From Thermodesulfovibrio sp. 3907-1M (GTDB taxonomy: Bacteria > Nitrospirota > Thermodesulfovibrionia > Thermodesulfovibrionales > Thermodesulfovibrionaceae): a stretch of DNA of 64,000 bases. The position numbers and the translations under genes were made by a program. Within the stretch, counting starts at the first letter, position 1; every line of letters starts with the position of its first letter. Positions 56,706 through 64,000 of the stretch are shown here, piece after piece. The notes beneath the pieces were generated by a model, which was not told where the DNA came from, made no database searches, and saw nothing but the letters and a program-made list of their open reading frames with translations. The stretch spans positions 1,654,486 to 1,718,485 of the forward strand of contig NZ_CP144373.1 of NCBI RefSeq assembly GCF_040450955.1, in the 5' to 3' direction.

Positions 56706-56879
56706 TCAGGTCTTTTTATAAATGTGAATTATTAAAAAAATAGCACCTGCGATGCTTAATCCAATACCAGTCATTGCTTGATTCATAATTCTTTCTGGTG
56801 TTGCCTCTGAAGGGACTGAAAACAGAATAAAGTAGCCAATCAAAATAAGAACAATACCTACAAGAAGCATAGATTTCAC
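56706..56879 (-). CDS. Small two-helix membrane protein
   Basis: A 57-residue frame starting at GTG 56879 (or ATG 56870). It has two hydrophobic helices, MLLVGIVLILIGYFILF and GIGLSIAGAIFLIIHIY, joined by a short polar loop (SVPSEATPERIMNQ) and ending in KKT. No family is recognised and no strong ribosome-binding site is seen. Two well-formed helices in a stretch with no other gene support it. It sits just upstream of the cas operon on the same strand. Confidence 0.5.
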   Translation of the reverse strand: MKSMLLVGIVLILIGYFILFSVPSEATPERIMNQAMTGIGLSIAGAIFLIIHIYKKT

Positions 56880-57022
56880 AATTTTCTAAAAAGGATAGCG
56901 TCTGGCATAGTTAATATTAGCAATGTTATCGGAAGTAAGTCAATTTGAAGTTGCGCCTGAATGTTGTCATTCTAGAGCTTGCCCCGAGTAATAGCAGTGT
57001 CTGTCCAAGGAATCTCTACTTT

Positions 57023-58873
57023 TTACGCCTGCTGTTTCAGATTATTTTTTTTAAAGTTATTGAGTATCCTTTTAAAAGCCTCAACCAGAATAACCCTCCG
57101 TAGGTTTTTAAGTTCTTGATTATCAGGATAGAGCTTAAGCCCCTCTTCAGTTGATTTTGCTGCTTCACTTAAGTATTCAAATCTGTCAAAGTGTTTCCCA
57201 AGATTGAATAAAACAAAAGCATCATACTGAAAAACCTGAGGTATAGGAATTCTTTTCTTTTCAGCCTCTGCCCACTCTAAAAAATCGAGCAAAAACTCTT
57301 TATTTTTGTCAATATCCTTCAATGCATTCTCAGCGCTGTAAAACATATACATTGGCATAGCCCAGTTTCTTAAATAAATATTTTCTTTTGCAGGAATCAG
57401 GTTTTCAATGTAAGCCTGTTTTCCTTCAGAGTAATCTATATACCATATAACGAGCTGATTATAGGCAATAAAGATTTTTACTATGAAAACTGAAAAAAGT
57501 AGAAATAAAACTGAAACTGTTGCCACTGATATAACCTGTAGAATTTTTTTAATTCTTAACTCAGTTTTCTTTAAAAAATGAGATGTTGCAATTGCACCAA
57601 TAAGCAAAAAGGCAAACCAGTGAGCCACTGAAAGATGAAGGGGATACTCAAGCATCATATGAATTGAAAAAGGTGTCAAAAGACCAGTATAAGCAACTGC
57701 CCGTGTTAAGCCAATTTTCTTACAAAACCTTAAAACCCCATATAAAAGAATTAAAAGCCCTGCAATTCCCATGCCTCCACTTTCTGCTACTATAAGAGAA
57801 AGCTCATTGTGAGGATGATGGGTATATTGATTTCCAGTTCCTTTATAATACTGAGGATGCAGTTTTTTAACCTTTGCCTGATAATACATGTAAAGACTAC
57901 CAAAATTTGAAAATCCCTGTCCTGTGATCGGTTTTTCCCTGAACATCTCAAAGGATGTTTCATACATTAGAATTCTTTCTCTGTAGGAGATCTGTTCAGG
58001 ATCAGAGAACCATTTTATTTTTTTCAATGCGAGTTTTTCTATACTAAGCTGATCCTGAATGGATAGAAGGAGAAATCCAGTTGAAAATCCTGCAATAAAA
58101 ATCATTATCAAGACAAAAACAGTCTTTTTTATTGCTCTGTAATTTTTCCATCTGGATATAAAGATTAAAGTCATTGCAACTGCCACACCGAGAAGTCCTG
58201 TCCTTGACTCTGCAATAATAAGACTTAGTGATAAAACAAAGACTCCTGAAAAAAATAATATTTTTTTAGCCTTTGAAAAGCTTCTGAGCCATGCTGTTGA
58301 AATAAGGTAAAGACTTATAATAAGCCCTGTTGCTATCCATGATGCAAAAAGATTCTTTTGCTGAAATACTCCTCCAACCATTCCTGCCTCAGGGGATGGA
58401 CTAACAGGAATGTATCTGTAAAGTCCGAAAAACTGGATTATTCCTATCATGGATTCAATTAAAGCGGATAAAAATATCAAAAAAAGAATAAAAAGCTTCT
58501 GTCTTACTGTGAGTTCATATTGAATAAGTGCAAACCAGAGAACAAATCCGCCAGAAAGCCATGCTGAGCTTATTAAAAAATAATCAAGATTTCTTATTGG
58601 GTTGAAAACTATGCTACCAATCCACAGAGCAATAAAAAGAAGAATGTATATTTTTAGCGGAGAGTCTTTTATAGTTTTGCTTCCGATTACTTTCAATCCT
58701 GCAATAAAAACAACTGCTCCTGAACAAAACCATATGACATATTCAACCTGCTTTGCAATAACTCCTCCAATATTTGGAAGGAATATATGCATTATAAATA
58801 AAAAAACAAAACTCAGAATAAAAAGCAGGATTCTTTCAGCTGAAAGCTTATTAATTTTAAGAAAGGGAGGCAT
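57023..58873 (-). CDS. O-antigen ligase / pilin oligosaccharyltransferase-like membrane protein
   Basis: A 616-residue protein with about 11-12 membrane helices. It has the Wzy_C signature near residues 310-360 (ITGQGFSNFGSLYMYY, then HPHNELSLIVAESGGMGIAG, where the H-x-E motif is typical). The C-terminal soluble part (about 480-616) is TPR-like, with STEEGLKLYPDNQELKNL. Proteins of this type attach O-antigen to lipid A core or glycans to pilins. It follows a type IV pilin gene by 17 bp, which favours the pilin-glycosylation role. GGGGAGG precedes the ATG. Confidence 0.8.
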   Translation of the reverse strand: MPPFLKINKLSAERILLFILSFVFLFIMHIFLPNIGGVIAKQVEYVIWFCSGAVVFIAGLKVIGSKTIKDSPLKIYILLFIALWIGSIVFNPIRNLDYFLISSAWLSGGFVLWFALIQYELTVRQKLFILFLIFLSALIESMIGIIQFFGLYRYIPVSPSPEAGMVGGVFQQKNLFASWIATGLIISLYLISTAWLRSFSKAKKILFFSGVFVLSLSLIIAESRTGLLGVAVAMTLIFISRWKNYRAIKKTVFVLIMIFIAGFSTGFLLLSIQDQLSIEKLALKKIKWFSDPEQISYRERILMYETSFEMFREKPITGQGFSNFGSLYMYYQAKVKKLHPQYYKGTGNQYTHHPHNELSLIVAESGGMGIAGLLILLYGVLRFCKKIGLTRAVAYTGLLTPFSIHMMLEYPLHLSVAHWFAFLLIGAIATSHFLKKTELRIKKILQVISVATVSVLFLLFSVFIVKIFIAYNQLVIWYIDYSEGKQAYIENLIPAKENIYLRNWAMPMYMFYSAENALKDIDKNKEFLLDFLEWAEAEKKRIPIPQVFQYDAFVLFNLGKHFDRFEYLSEAAKSTEEGLKLYPDNQELKNLRRVILVEAFKRILNNFKKNNLKQQA

Positions 58874-58890
58874 ACGCCTCCCCTAAGTTT

Positions 58891-59517
58891 TTATGGTTTT
58901 CTGTCAAAGTAGTAAACAAGGGCTTTCATTGCGGAACTCCAGTCAGTAGACGTATTCTGTATACCCGTTGGTGTCATTATCCACGTGCCCGAATTAAAAG
59001 TAGCACTAGTTGCACCTCTTACTACGCCAGAGCCAGCATCAGTTGTCCCATCAATTGATGTATCAAAGGCTTTAAAGAACTCTAACTCATCGTCAGTGAT
59101 GCTCCCATTACACGAACCTCCTGTCCCTGGACATATTACAAGGACATTCTTTTTGGGAGTACCACCATCATTTCCCAGACCAACATAAAAGCTGAAACTT
59201 CCAAGGGTTACTGGATTATCAGTATCACTAAGCAACTTGGAGTTTGTAACAAGGTCCTGATGGACATCAGGTGTTCCTGTTCCATCATTTATGATTCCAT
59301 TTTTATCGGGATCTCCAGGGAATCTTCCATTTCTGTCAAAAAATGTCCATGTGGCAACTTCAAATTTTCTGCCAGCATCATTGATAAATTTCTTATGTCT
59401 TGCATTCTGAATCAAATCCTGTCCCTTTAGCACTGCACCGAGAATGATTCCAATGATCACAAGAACAATTGCTAACTCAACAAGAGTAAAACCTCTGTTA
59501 CTTCTTAAATACTTCAT
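58891..59517 (-). CDS. Type IV pilin-like prepilin
   Basis: A 208-residue prepilin. The short leader MKYLRSNRG is followed by the cleavage site and helix FTLVELAIVLVIIGIILGAV with the conserved Glu at mature position 5. The globular head has DRNGRFPGDPDKNGI, one disulfide-capable pair (VICPGTGGSCNG), and MTPTGIQNTSTDWSSAMKAL. It is exported and polymerised by a PilB-type ATPase; one is at 21.9 kb. ATG 59517 follows AAGGAGGT. The leader RNA upstream is structured. Confidence 0.9.
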   Translation of the reverse strand: MKYLRSNRGFTLVELAIVLVIIGIILGAVLKGQDLIQNARHKKFINDAGRKFEVATWTFFDRNGRFPGDPDKNGIINDGTGTPDVHQDLVTNSKLLSDTDNPVTLGSFSFYVGLGNDGGTPKKNVLVICPGTGGSCNGSITDDELEFFKAFDTSIDGTTDAGSGVVRGATSATFNSGTWIMTPTGIQNTSTDWSSAMKALVYYFDRKP

Positions 59518-59616
59518 AACCTGACCTCCTTTTTTGATTTTGTTCATGCAAATTCAATGCCACTTACTTCAGAATATCAATACAAAGCAACATAACAAAA
59601 AATGTCATTGCATTAA

Positions 59617-59696
59617 CAGGAGGCCGGTTGCGTCACTCGGAATCTGTCATAACCACCATGACGCCCATATTGGCAGTTATGACATCCTTCCTCCAG
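59617..59696 (-). ncRNA. Structured leader RNA upstream of the pilin gene (candidate riboswitch)
   Basis: On the minus strand GTCATAAC (59676-59683) pairs perfectly with GTTATGAC (59646-59653), with an inner GCC/GGC stem. An outer GGAGG (59690-59694) can pair with CCTCC (59619-59623). The 3' side holds GAGTGACGCAACCGGCC, which is loosely like the G-A-C-G-C-A-A segment of c-di-GMP-I riboswitches common before pilin genes, but the matching 5' G-C-A-A-A-C-C segment was not found. Structure is seen; identity is uncertain. Confidence 0.4.
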
Positions 59697-59734
59697 AGTT
59701 CCTCTCACCTCCTTTCTTAACTAAACCAGCAACT

Positions 59735-60184
59735 CTACAATAAATTCAATTTTTTGAGAATCTCTGCCAGATCCTGTCTTTCCTTTGAATACTCCTTTAA
59801 TGCAGTAATCCAGTCTCCCACCCTGTATTTTGCCTCAATTTCTTTCATTGCTTCTTCTTTTGCATTCTCCTTAAAAGTTTTTCTATCCCATAAGAGTAAT
59901 CCTACAAATACTCCGCATAGTCCTCCAAATACTCCAAGCATTCCTATCATAAGATTTTGCATGAATTCAAGCCGTTTGTCAATCTGTTCAAATCTCTTGT
60001 CAATCTGTTCAAATCTCTTGTCAACAGATTCTTTGAACTCCTTTAAGGTCGTCTCAAGCCTTATCAGTCTTTCCCTGTCTTCCTGAGAGAAATCCTTTGC
60101 AAAAACTGCTGAGCTAGTAAAAATCAGAAAAATCAATAAAATTGTGGTGAGTGCGCTGGAAATTTTCTTTTCAAGCTCTATCAT
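59735..60184 (-). CDS. Secreted or membrane coiled-coil protein
   Basis: A 149-residue protein: an N-terminal hydrophobic segment (ALTTILLIFLIFTSSAVFA, signal-like), a coiled coil with the tandem heptads KRFEQIDKRFEQIDKRLEFM, a second membrane helix (MIGMLGVFGGLCGVFVGLLL) and a charged tail. It resembles the coiled-coil protein at 19845-20234 in design. No function is known. Its start overlaps the lpxK end by 14 bp. Confidence 0.72.
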   Translation of the reverse strand: MIELEKKISSALTTILLIFLIFTSSAVFAKDFSQEDRERLIRLETTLKEFKESVDKRFEQIDKRFEQIDKRLEFMQNLMIGMLGVFGGLCGVFVGLLLWDRKTFKENAKEEAMKEIEAKYRVGDWITALKEYSKERQDLAEILKKLNLL

Positions 60185-61151
60185 GCTTCAATTTTAATAA
60201 AAAATCAATTATATTGGCAACAGATTTTTTATTAATTTTCAAAGATACTTCAAGATAGCATAGCTCTGGTTTCAAAATCTTATCCTTTATCTTTACGAAA
60301 TCCTTTTTTGTTGTGATAAGGAGTTCTGAGTCTCTGGCAAGTTTTTCAATTTTTTTAATAGTTTTTTCAGTGTATCTCTTGTGGTCAATAAATTTTTTCT
60401 GTCCGATAATTTTAAGATTAAGCTTGCTTAGGCAGTCTATGAAGCTCTGAAAATTGCCAATCCCTGCAAAGGCAAAAGCTCTTTTACCATCTGGTTGAAT
60501 GTCTCTGCCATCCCGGTTTTTAATTCCTTCAATTTTTATTGGTGCAAAATGTATTTCCTTAGCTCCATATGCTTTGAGTTTGTCTTTCAAAGTTTCATTT
60601 TCTTTTTTTGTTATAAATATCATGTTTGCTTCAAAGATTTCATTGAGTGGAGACCTTAAAGGTCCAGATGGAAGCAAACGGAAGTTTCCAAAACCTTTAT
60701 ATCCATCAACGAGTAAAATGTTTAAATCTCTGTAAAGCTTCCAGTGCTGAAATCCATCATCAAGAATAAATACTGCTTTGTTATGTTCATCAAATCCGAA
60801 TTTCTCAATGGCATACACTCCAGCAGCGTATCTATCAGCACCTTTTACTACTTTAAGACCTTCCATAGCCATCATCAATGGCTCATCTCCGGCATCCTCT
60901 GCATTCATATCTTCAGAGACGATTACAGGTCCTTTTAGCCTGCCTCTATATCCACGGGTAAGAATAACTGGCTCATAGCCTGCTTTTTTTAACTCCTTTG
61001 AAAAAGCGATTGTAAAAGGAGTCTTCCCTGTTCCTCCAACTGTCAGATTTCCAACGCTGATTACAGGAAATGGAAGCTTTTTCTGACAGTTTAGGAGTTT
61101 CTTTTTTTTACGAAGGTAAAAACATAGATAAAGCCTTTCAAAAATATTCAT
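60171..61151 (-). CDS. lpxK: Tetraacyldisaccharide 4'-kinase (lipid A biosynthesis)
   Basis: A 326-residue inner-membrane kinase. It has the P-loop FPVISVGNLTVGGTGKTPF, then VILTRGYRGRLKGPV, DAGDEPLMMA, AVFILDDGFQHWKLYRDLNI and ITTKKDFVKI. It phosphorylates the 4' position of the lipid A disaccharide, so the cell makes lipopolysaccharide. ATG 61151 (MNIFERLYL) is favoured over 61169 by its TCTGGA site, though both overlap the upstream gene. Confidence 0.93.
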   Translation of the reverse strand: MNIFERLYLCFYLRKKKKLLNCQKKLPFPVISVGNLTVGGTGKTPFTIAFSKELKKAGYEPVILTRGYRGRLKGPVIVSEDMNAEDAGDEPLMMAMEGLKVVKGADRYAAGVYAIEKFGFDEHNKAVFILDDGFQHWKLYRDLNILLVDGYKGFGNFRLLPSGPLRSPLNEIFEANMIFITKKENETLKDKLKAYGAKEIHFAPIKIEGIKNRDGRDIQPDGKRAFAFAGIGNFQSFIDCLSKLNLKIIGQKKFIDHKRYTEKTIKKIEKLARDSELLITTKKDFVKIKDKILKPELCYLEVSLKINKKSVANIIDFLLKLKHDRA

Positions 61152-61776
61152 TTTTCCAGAAGACGCCATTTACGAGCTTAACGACAGGCTCGCTTTCGTA
61201 AAATTCAATTATATTAACACAGGCAAAATCCTGCTCAATTCTAAATATGTTTTCAAGGGGCATTCCAAGAAGATTGCATAAAATTACTCTGTTTATTCCT
61301 CCATGGGCTGTGATAAAAATCTGGCTGTTTTTATGGTTTTTAATAATCTTCTTTAATGCCTCAGTAGCTCTCTTGCTTACCTCTATGGTGGATTCACCTT
61401 CTGGAGGTGAAAACTGTACTGGATTGAGCCTCCATCTTTCAAAGTCATCAGGATAAAGTGATACTATTTCATTTATGCTTAAGCCTTCCCATTTTCCAAA
61501 GCTTCGTTCCTTTAAAAGCTCCTCAGGTCTTACTTTTAATGAAAGAGTTTTGCTTAAAATTTCTGCTGAAGTAATGGCTCTTTTAAGGGGTGATGAATAG
61601 ATTACTTCAGGCTTGAGATTATATTTTTTTATGTACTTCTTTAAAAAATTGGAAACTTTCTCAATCTGAGCCTCTCCTTCTTTGCTTAACAGAACATCAA
61701 TGTGACCTTTATAGACTTTTCTTGCTCCCTCTGTTTGTCCATGTCTCAAAAGATAAATTACTAATGTTGGATTCAT
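61138..61776 (-). CDS. Histidine phosphatase family protein (CobC/GpmB-like)
   Basis: A 212-residue protein with the active-site motif YLLRHGQTEGARKVYKGHID, VIYSSPLKRAITSAEIL, ERSFGKWEGLSINEI and the second histidine in IFITAHGGINRVIL. These match the phosphoglycerate-mutase/alpha-ribazole phosphatase family. Its position directly after cobO makes a cobalamin-pathway alpha-ribazole-phosphate phosphatase the best guess, but a general phosphatase is possible. Confidence 0.85.
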   Translation of the reverse strand: MNPTLVIYLLRHGQTEGARKVYKGHIDVLLSKEGEAQIEKVSNFLKKYIKKYNLKPEVIYSSPLKRAITSAEILSKTLSLKVRPEELLKERSFGKWEGLSINEIVSLYPDDFERWRLNPVQFSPPEGESTIEVSKRATEALKKIIKNHKNSQIFITAHGGINRVILCNLLGMPLENIFRIEQDFACVNIIEFYESEPVVKLVNGVFWKNEYF

Positions 61777-62276
61777 CAGTATTCAATCCCCCTTCTTGCA
61801 TTTATTCCTCTTTCAAAATAGTGTTTAATCTTCTTCATCTCTGTAACTAAATCTGCCTTTTCAATAAGCCAGTCTGGTGCATTTCTTCCAGTAATTATAA
61901 GCTCTGCATCTTGGGCAAGGGCTATAAGATTTTGCACCTGCTCCTTTGAGATTAAGCCTGTGTTTAATGCTACAGTAAGTTCATCAAGCACTATCAAATC
62001 GTAATGTTCTTTTTTAGTAAGAGTTTCAATCTCTTTAATACATTCCACTACAACACTTATTTGAGAAGGTAAAGGCTTTCCATAAACAAAGCCGGTGCTA
62101 CATCGGTAAACTTTAATCAAATCCGGAAATTTCTGAAATACTTCAATCTCTCCTGTGTGAGCACCTTTTATAAACTGGACAAACAAAACTTTTAAACCGT
62201 TTCCAACTGCCCTTATCGTAGCTCCTACTGCTGCTGTTGTTTTACCCTTTCCATCACCTGTGTAAACCTGAATCAT
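61776..62276 (-). CDS. cobO: Cob(I)yrinic acid a,c-diamide adenosyltransferase
   Basis: A 166-residue CobA/CobO-family enzyme. It starts MIQVYTGDGKGKTTAAVGA (P-loop G-D-G-K-G-K-T-T), with VLFVQFIKGAHTGEI, LIVLDELTVALNTGLI and LIITGRNAPDWL. It adds the adenosyl group to corrinoids. It overlaps the start of the phosphatase and the end of marC by one base each. No cobalamin riboswitch is apparent upstream. Confidence 0.93.
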   Translation of the reverse strand: MIQVYTGDGKGKTTAAVGATIRAVGNGLKVLFVQFIKGAHTGEIEVFQKFPDLIKVYRCSTGFVYGKPLPSQISVVVECIKEIETLTKKEHYDLIVLDELTVALNTGLISKEQVQNLIALAQDAELIITGRNAPDWLIEKADLVTEMKKIKHYFERGINARRGIEY

Positions 62277-62863
62277 TAACTGACTCCTAAAATCTTTGTC
62301 AATCCCTTTTTAATAAGGCTTACAGCAATGGCACTCAAAAGTAAAGCCATAACTTTTGCAAAGGCTTTTATTCCGTGAACTCCCATTACTTTTATTACAA
62401 AATCTGCTTTTTCAAGCATTACCCATGCAATCAAAAGATTAAGAGAAAGGGAAAAAATCACAATCGGATATCCGTAACTTCCTGCAAGAATAATTAGTGT
62501 TGTAAGAGTAGCAGGACCTGTAAGCAGGGGTGTTCCTATGGGAACAACTCCAAGAGTGTCAGTTATTGAAAGCTCTTTTTTTAGTGTTAGAATATCTGAG
62601 ATTGAAAGAATTAAGAGAAGAATCCCTCCAGCAATCATGAAGTCTTCAAGCTTTATTCCAAGCAGAGAAAATATGAAGTTTCCCAGAAACAGAAAAGAGA
62701 TTGCCACAAGAAAGGCTGTAATTACAGACTGCCTTGCAATGTGTTTTCTTTGAGCCTCTGGAATGCCTTCAACAAGTGAGATGTAAAGAGGCAGAATTCC
62801 AGGTGCATCAATTGCCACAAAAATGGGTATAAATGTGAGTAAAAATGTCTTTATTATTTCCAC
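62276..62863 (-). CDS. MarC family integral membrane protein
   Basis: A 195-residue protein with six hydrophobic segments and the family motifs FVAIDAPGILPLYISLVEG, VVPIGTPLLTGPATLTTLI and LIAWVMLEKAD. Function is not established; the old antibiotic-resistance link is doubtful. It starts with GTG at 62863, right at the stop of the small cysteine protein, so translation is probably coupled. Confidence 0.88.
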   Translation of the reverse strand: MEIIKTFLLTFIPIFVAIDAPGILPLYISLVEGIPEAQRKHIARQSVITAFLVAISFLFLGNFIFSLLGIKLEDFMIAGGILLLILSISDILTLKKELSITDTLGVVPIGTPLLTGPATLTTLIILAGSYGYPIVIFSLSLNLLIAWVMLEKADFVIKVMGVHGIKAFAKVMALLLSAIAVSLIKKGLTKILGVS

Positions 62864-63025
62864 TTATTCTTTTTCTTCTTTTTCCTTTTCTTGTTCTTCC
62901 TCTTCAGTTTTTACTGTTACATCTTTTACAAAGTCAGGACATCTCTGCCCTGCTTTAAGGGAAAACTGTTTCTGGCATGTTGCCCTCCATGCACAGATAA
63001 TACACATTGGTTTTTGCTCTGCCAT
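62864..63025 (-). CDS. Small four-cysteine protein with acidic tail
   Basis: A 53-residue protein: MAEQKPMCIICAWRATCQKQ, then GQRCPDFVKDVTV and a Glu/Lys-rich tail. Four cysteines (C-x2-C-x5-C, then one 13 residues on) could bind a metal or an iron-sulfur cluster. A strong ribosome-binding site, GGAGGT, lies 6 bp before the ATG, and marC starts at its stop. No family is recognised. It is well supported as a gene despite its size. Confidence 0.75.
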   Translation of the reverse strand: MAEQKPMCIICAWRATCQKQFSLKAGQRCPDFVKDVTVKTEEEEQEKEKEEKE

Positions 63026-63210
63026 TGCTACCTCCTAAGGTTTTATTAGCGACTGTTTAAAATTTCAATAACCTCCACCTTCACTAAGGAGTACAAACTG
63101 CTTTGACTGTGGATGACATTTTTCAATTGCGAGTCTGACAAAGACAGACATAGCACTCTTCTCCACCTCCTTAAAGTTGTCATCCCGAGCTCTTTTGTAT
63201 CCTGAGCTTT

Positions 63211-63354
63211 TTTGTCATTCCGAGCCTGCCCATACTTTGTCATTCCGAGCCTGCCCATACTTTGTCATTCCGAGCGAAGCGAGGAATCTCCTTTTTTCAG
63301 TATCTGAACAAATCAGAGATTCCTCGGGTGGGATGCCACCCTCAGAATGACAAA
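63211..63354. repeat. 25-bp tandem repeats next to a palindromic repeat element
   Basis: A 25-bp unit starting tttgtcattccgagcctgcc is present at 63211-63235 and 63236-63260 with 15 bp of a third copy. From 63261 to 63354 an imperfect palindrome has arms tttgtcattc/gaatgacaaa and gaggaatctc/gagattcctc. The whole gap 63026-63398 shows no gene. This looks like a dispersed palindromic (REP or MITE-like) element with local expansion. Confidence 0.75.
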
Positions 63355-63398
63355 ATAGAATTTCTTTATATCATATTCTTTTGCGAGCTGATGAGTTG

Positions 63399-63590
63399 TC
63401 ATAACTCAATTATTTCTCCAAATTTATAATCAGGCTTTAATTCCCAATAATACCCGCCTTTAGTGTAAATCTTCCTTGCACCAAGAGTTTTTAGTTTTAT
63501 TTTAAGTGTTTGCAGATATTTTTTGAAAAAATCATCTCTGTCAAATGAAAGCTTTTCAATAAAATCAAAGTATTTCTGCCTGTATTCCAT
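63399..63590 (-). CDS. Small unknown protein before recO
   Basis: A 63-residue frame: MEYRQKYFDFIEKLSFDRDD, then KKYLQTLKIKLKTLGARKIY and YWELKPDYKFGEIIEL. It is basic and probably helix then strand, with no signal or cysteine. It lies 7 bp after the recO stop on the same strand. No family is recognised; the W-x-L-K-P-D-x-x-x-G-E-x-I-E-L ending looks like the end of a folded domain. Confidence 0.55.
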   Translation of the reverse strand: MEYRQKYFDFIEKLSFDRDDFFKKYLQTLKIKLKTLGARKIYTKGGYYWELKPDYKFGEIIEL

Positions 63591-63597
63591 GCTTTTA

Positions 63598-64000
63598 TTA
63601 TACCTTAACAGTGTTTGAAATGTGATTTTTTAAAAATTTTTCCATTTCATTCATCAATTTTTCTGCAATCTTTACTCTTTCAAGATATGACAATCTCCAT
63701 TGGGAGATTGTATTGAGAAGCTTTAAAACTCCCTGAGACAGCATATGAGATTCTCTGTTGGAAGCGCATTTTTTGCAGATTACAAAACCATCGGAATAAA
63801 AGGACTCTCCATTTAAAGAACCACGGCAGACTCCACAATGGCTGAAATCGGGAAGATAGCCGAGAATTTTTAATGTCTTTAGTTTAAGAAAAACAATGTA
63901 GTTTTCTGCCCTTTGCGTGTTCTCCATAAAAAAAAGAGTTTCTAAAAAAAGAGAGAAAATTTCATGATTTGGCTCTCTTTTTGGAAGAATATCTAAAAAG
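63598..64000 (-). CDS. recO: DNA repair protein RecO, C-terminal part
   Basis: The frame is open to the right edge and covers about 133 residues: FLDILPKREPNHEIFSLFLE, TQRAENYIVFLKLKTLKILG, YLPDFSHCGVCRG and ICKKCASNR, which make up the RecO zinc site (two C-x2-C pairs), then helical VLKLLNTISQWRLSYLERV. RecO loads RecA with RecR in gap repair. The N-terminal OB-fold lies outside the window. The internal ATG at 63927 is not the start. Confidence 0.85.
   Translation of the reverse strand, partial: FLDILPKREPNHEIFSLFLETLFFMENTQRAENYIVFLKLKTLKILGYLPDFSHCGVCRGSLNGESFYSDGFVICKKCASNRESHMLSQGVLKLLNTISQWRLSYLERVKIAEKLMNEMEKFLKNHISNTVKV

Noticed and set aside
62276-63060. Cobalamin riboswitch upstream of cobO
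   Set aside because: Genes abut or overlap from the small cysteine gene through cobO and no B12-box-like sequence was seen upstream.
63046-63258. 70-residue minus-strand frame with repeated G-M-T-K-Y-G-Q-A-R-N-D peptide
   Set aside because: It is a translation of the 25-bp tandem repeat, with no ribosome-binding site.

Overview
The window looks like a chromosomal segment of a thermophilic, Gram-negative, sulfate-reducing bacterium close to Thermodesulfovibrio (Nitrospirota). The evidence is a dsrA-dsrB-dsrD dissimilatory sulfite reductase cluster, AT-rich coding sequence, a lipid A kinase (lpxK), an MCE/Mla lipid-transport protein, a TrpB2-type tryptophan synthase beta chain and a type III-A CRISPR locus. 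The genus is inferred from gene content and protein character; no database was searched.

Layout. 1-7.1 kb: end of an Hsp20 gene, two thioredoxin-fold genes and ffh, then a leftward nickel-uptake operon (porin, nikK, nikM, nikL, nikQ, nikO) with a terminator-like hairpin at the start of its transcript. 7.2-16.2 kb: trpB2, glcD, smc, then dsrAB-dsrD behind a strong promoter. 16.5-21.8 kb: pncC, two small unknown genes, ligA, rlmH, a repeat-containing coiled-coil membrane protein and gltX. 21.9-28.4 kb: a signalling cluster of a PilB-type ATPase, two GAF-HD-GYP proteins, a metallo-beta-lactamase-fold phosphodiesterase and a CHASE2 nucleotide cyclase. 28.5-33.1 kb: tRNA-Val, tRNA-Asp and a decayed 4.5-kb integrative element bounded by perfect 69-bp repeats of the tRNA-Asp tail. 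33.1-34.4 kb: a CARF-HEPN CRISPR accessory nuclease. 34.6-43.2 kb: housekeeping genes (flavodoxin, mlaD-like, def, fmt, DUF116, rsmB, PASTA, rpe, TPR, pgsA, DUF512). 43.35-56.6 kb: the CRISPR-Cas locus. 56.7-64 kb: a small membrane protein, an O-antigen-ligase-like protein, a type IV pilin, lpxK, a histidine phosphatase, cobO, marC and the end of recO.

The most interesting system is the type III-A locus. Reading leftward it is APE2256-like CARF, NE0113-like CARF, cas10, csm2, csm3, csm4, csm5, cas6, cas2, cas1, a second divergent cas1, a second cas2, an AT-rich leader and a 27-repeat array. The second Cas1 appears to have lost the catalytic histidine and part of the catalytic helical region. 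Together with its own Cas2 it may form a heteromeric or regulatory adaptation complex. Cas10 keeps both the HD and GGDD motifs, so cyclic oligoadenylate signalling is expected. The likely effector RNase is the CARF-HEPN protein about 9 kb beyond the array, and the two CARF proteins in the operon are candidate ring nucleases or sensors. Several spacers read on the + strand look like ribosome-binding-site plus start-codon regions. The crRNAs would then be antisense to translation starts, as suits an RNA-targeting system.

Caution on sequence quality: nine frameshifts break six well-conserved genes (ffh, nikO, nikL, nikM, smc, dsrA), all between about 1.3 and 14.2 kb, and eight of the nine are single-base insertions. 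No conserved gene is broken after 14.2 kb. This is better explained by uncorrected sequencing error at one end of a contig than by pseudogenes, so those genes are annotated over their full repaired spans.
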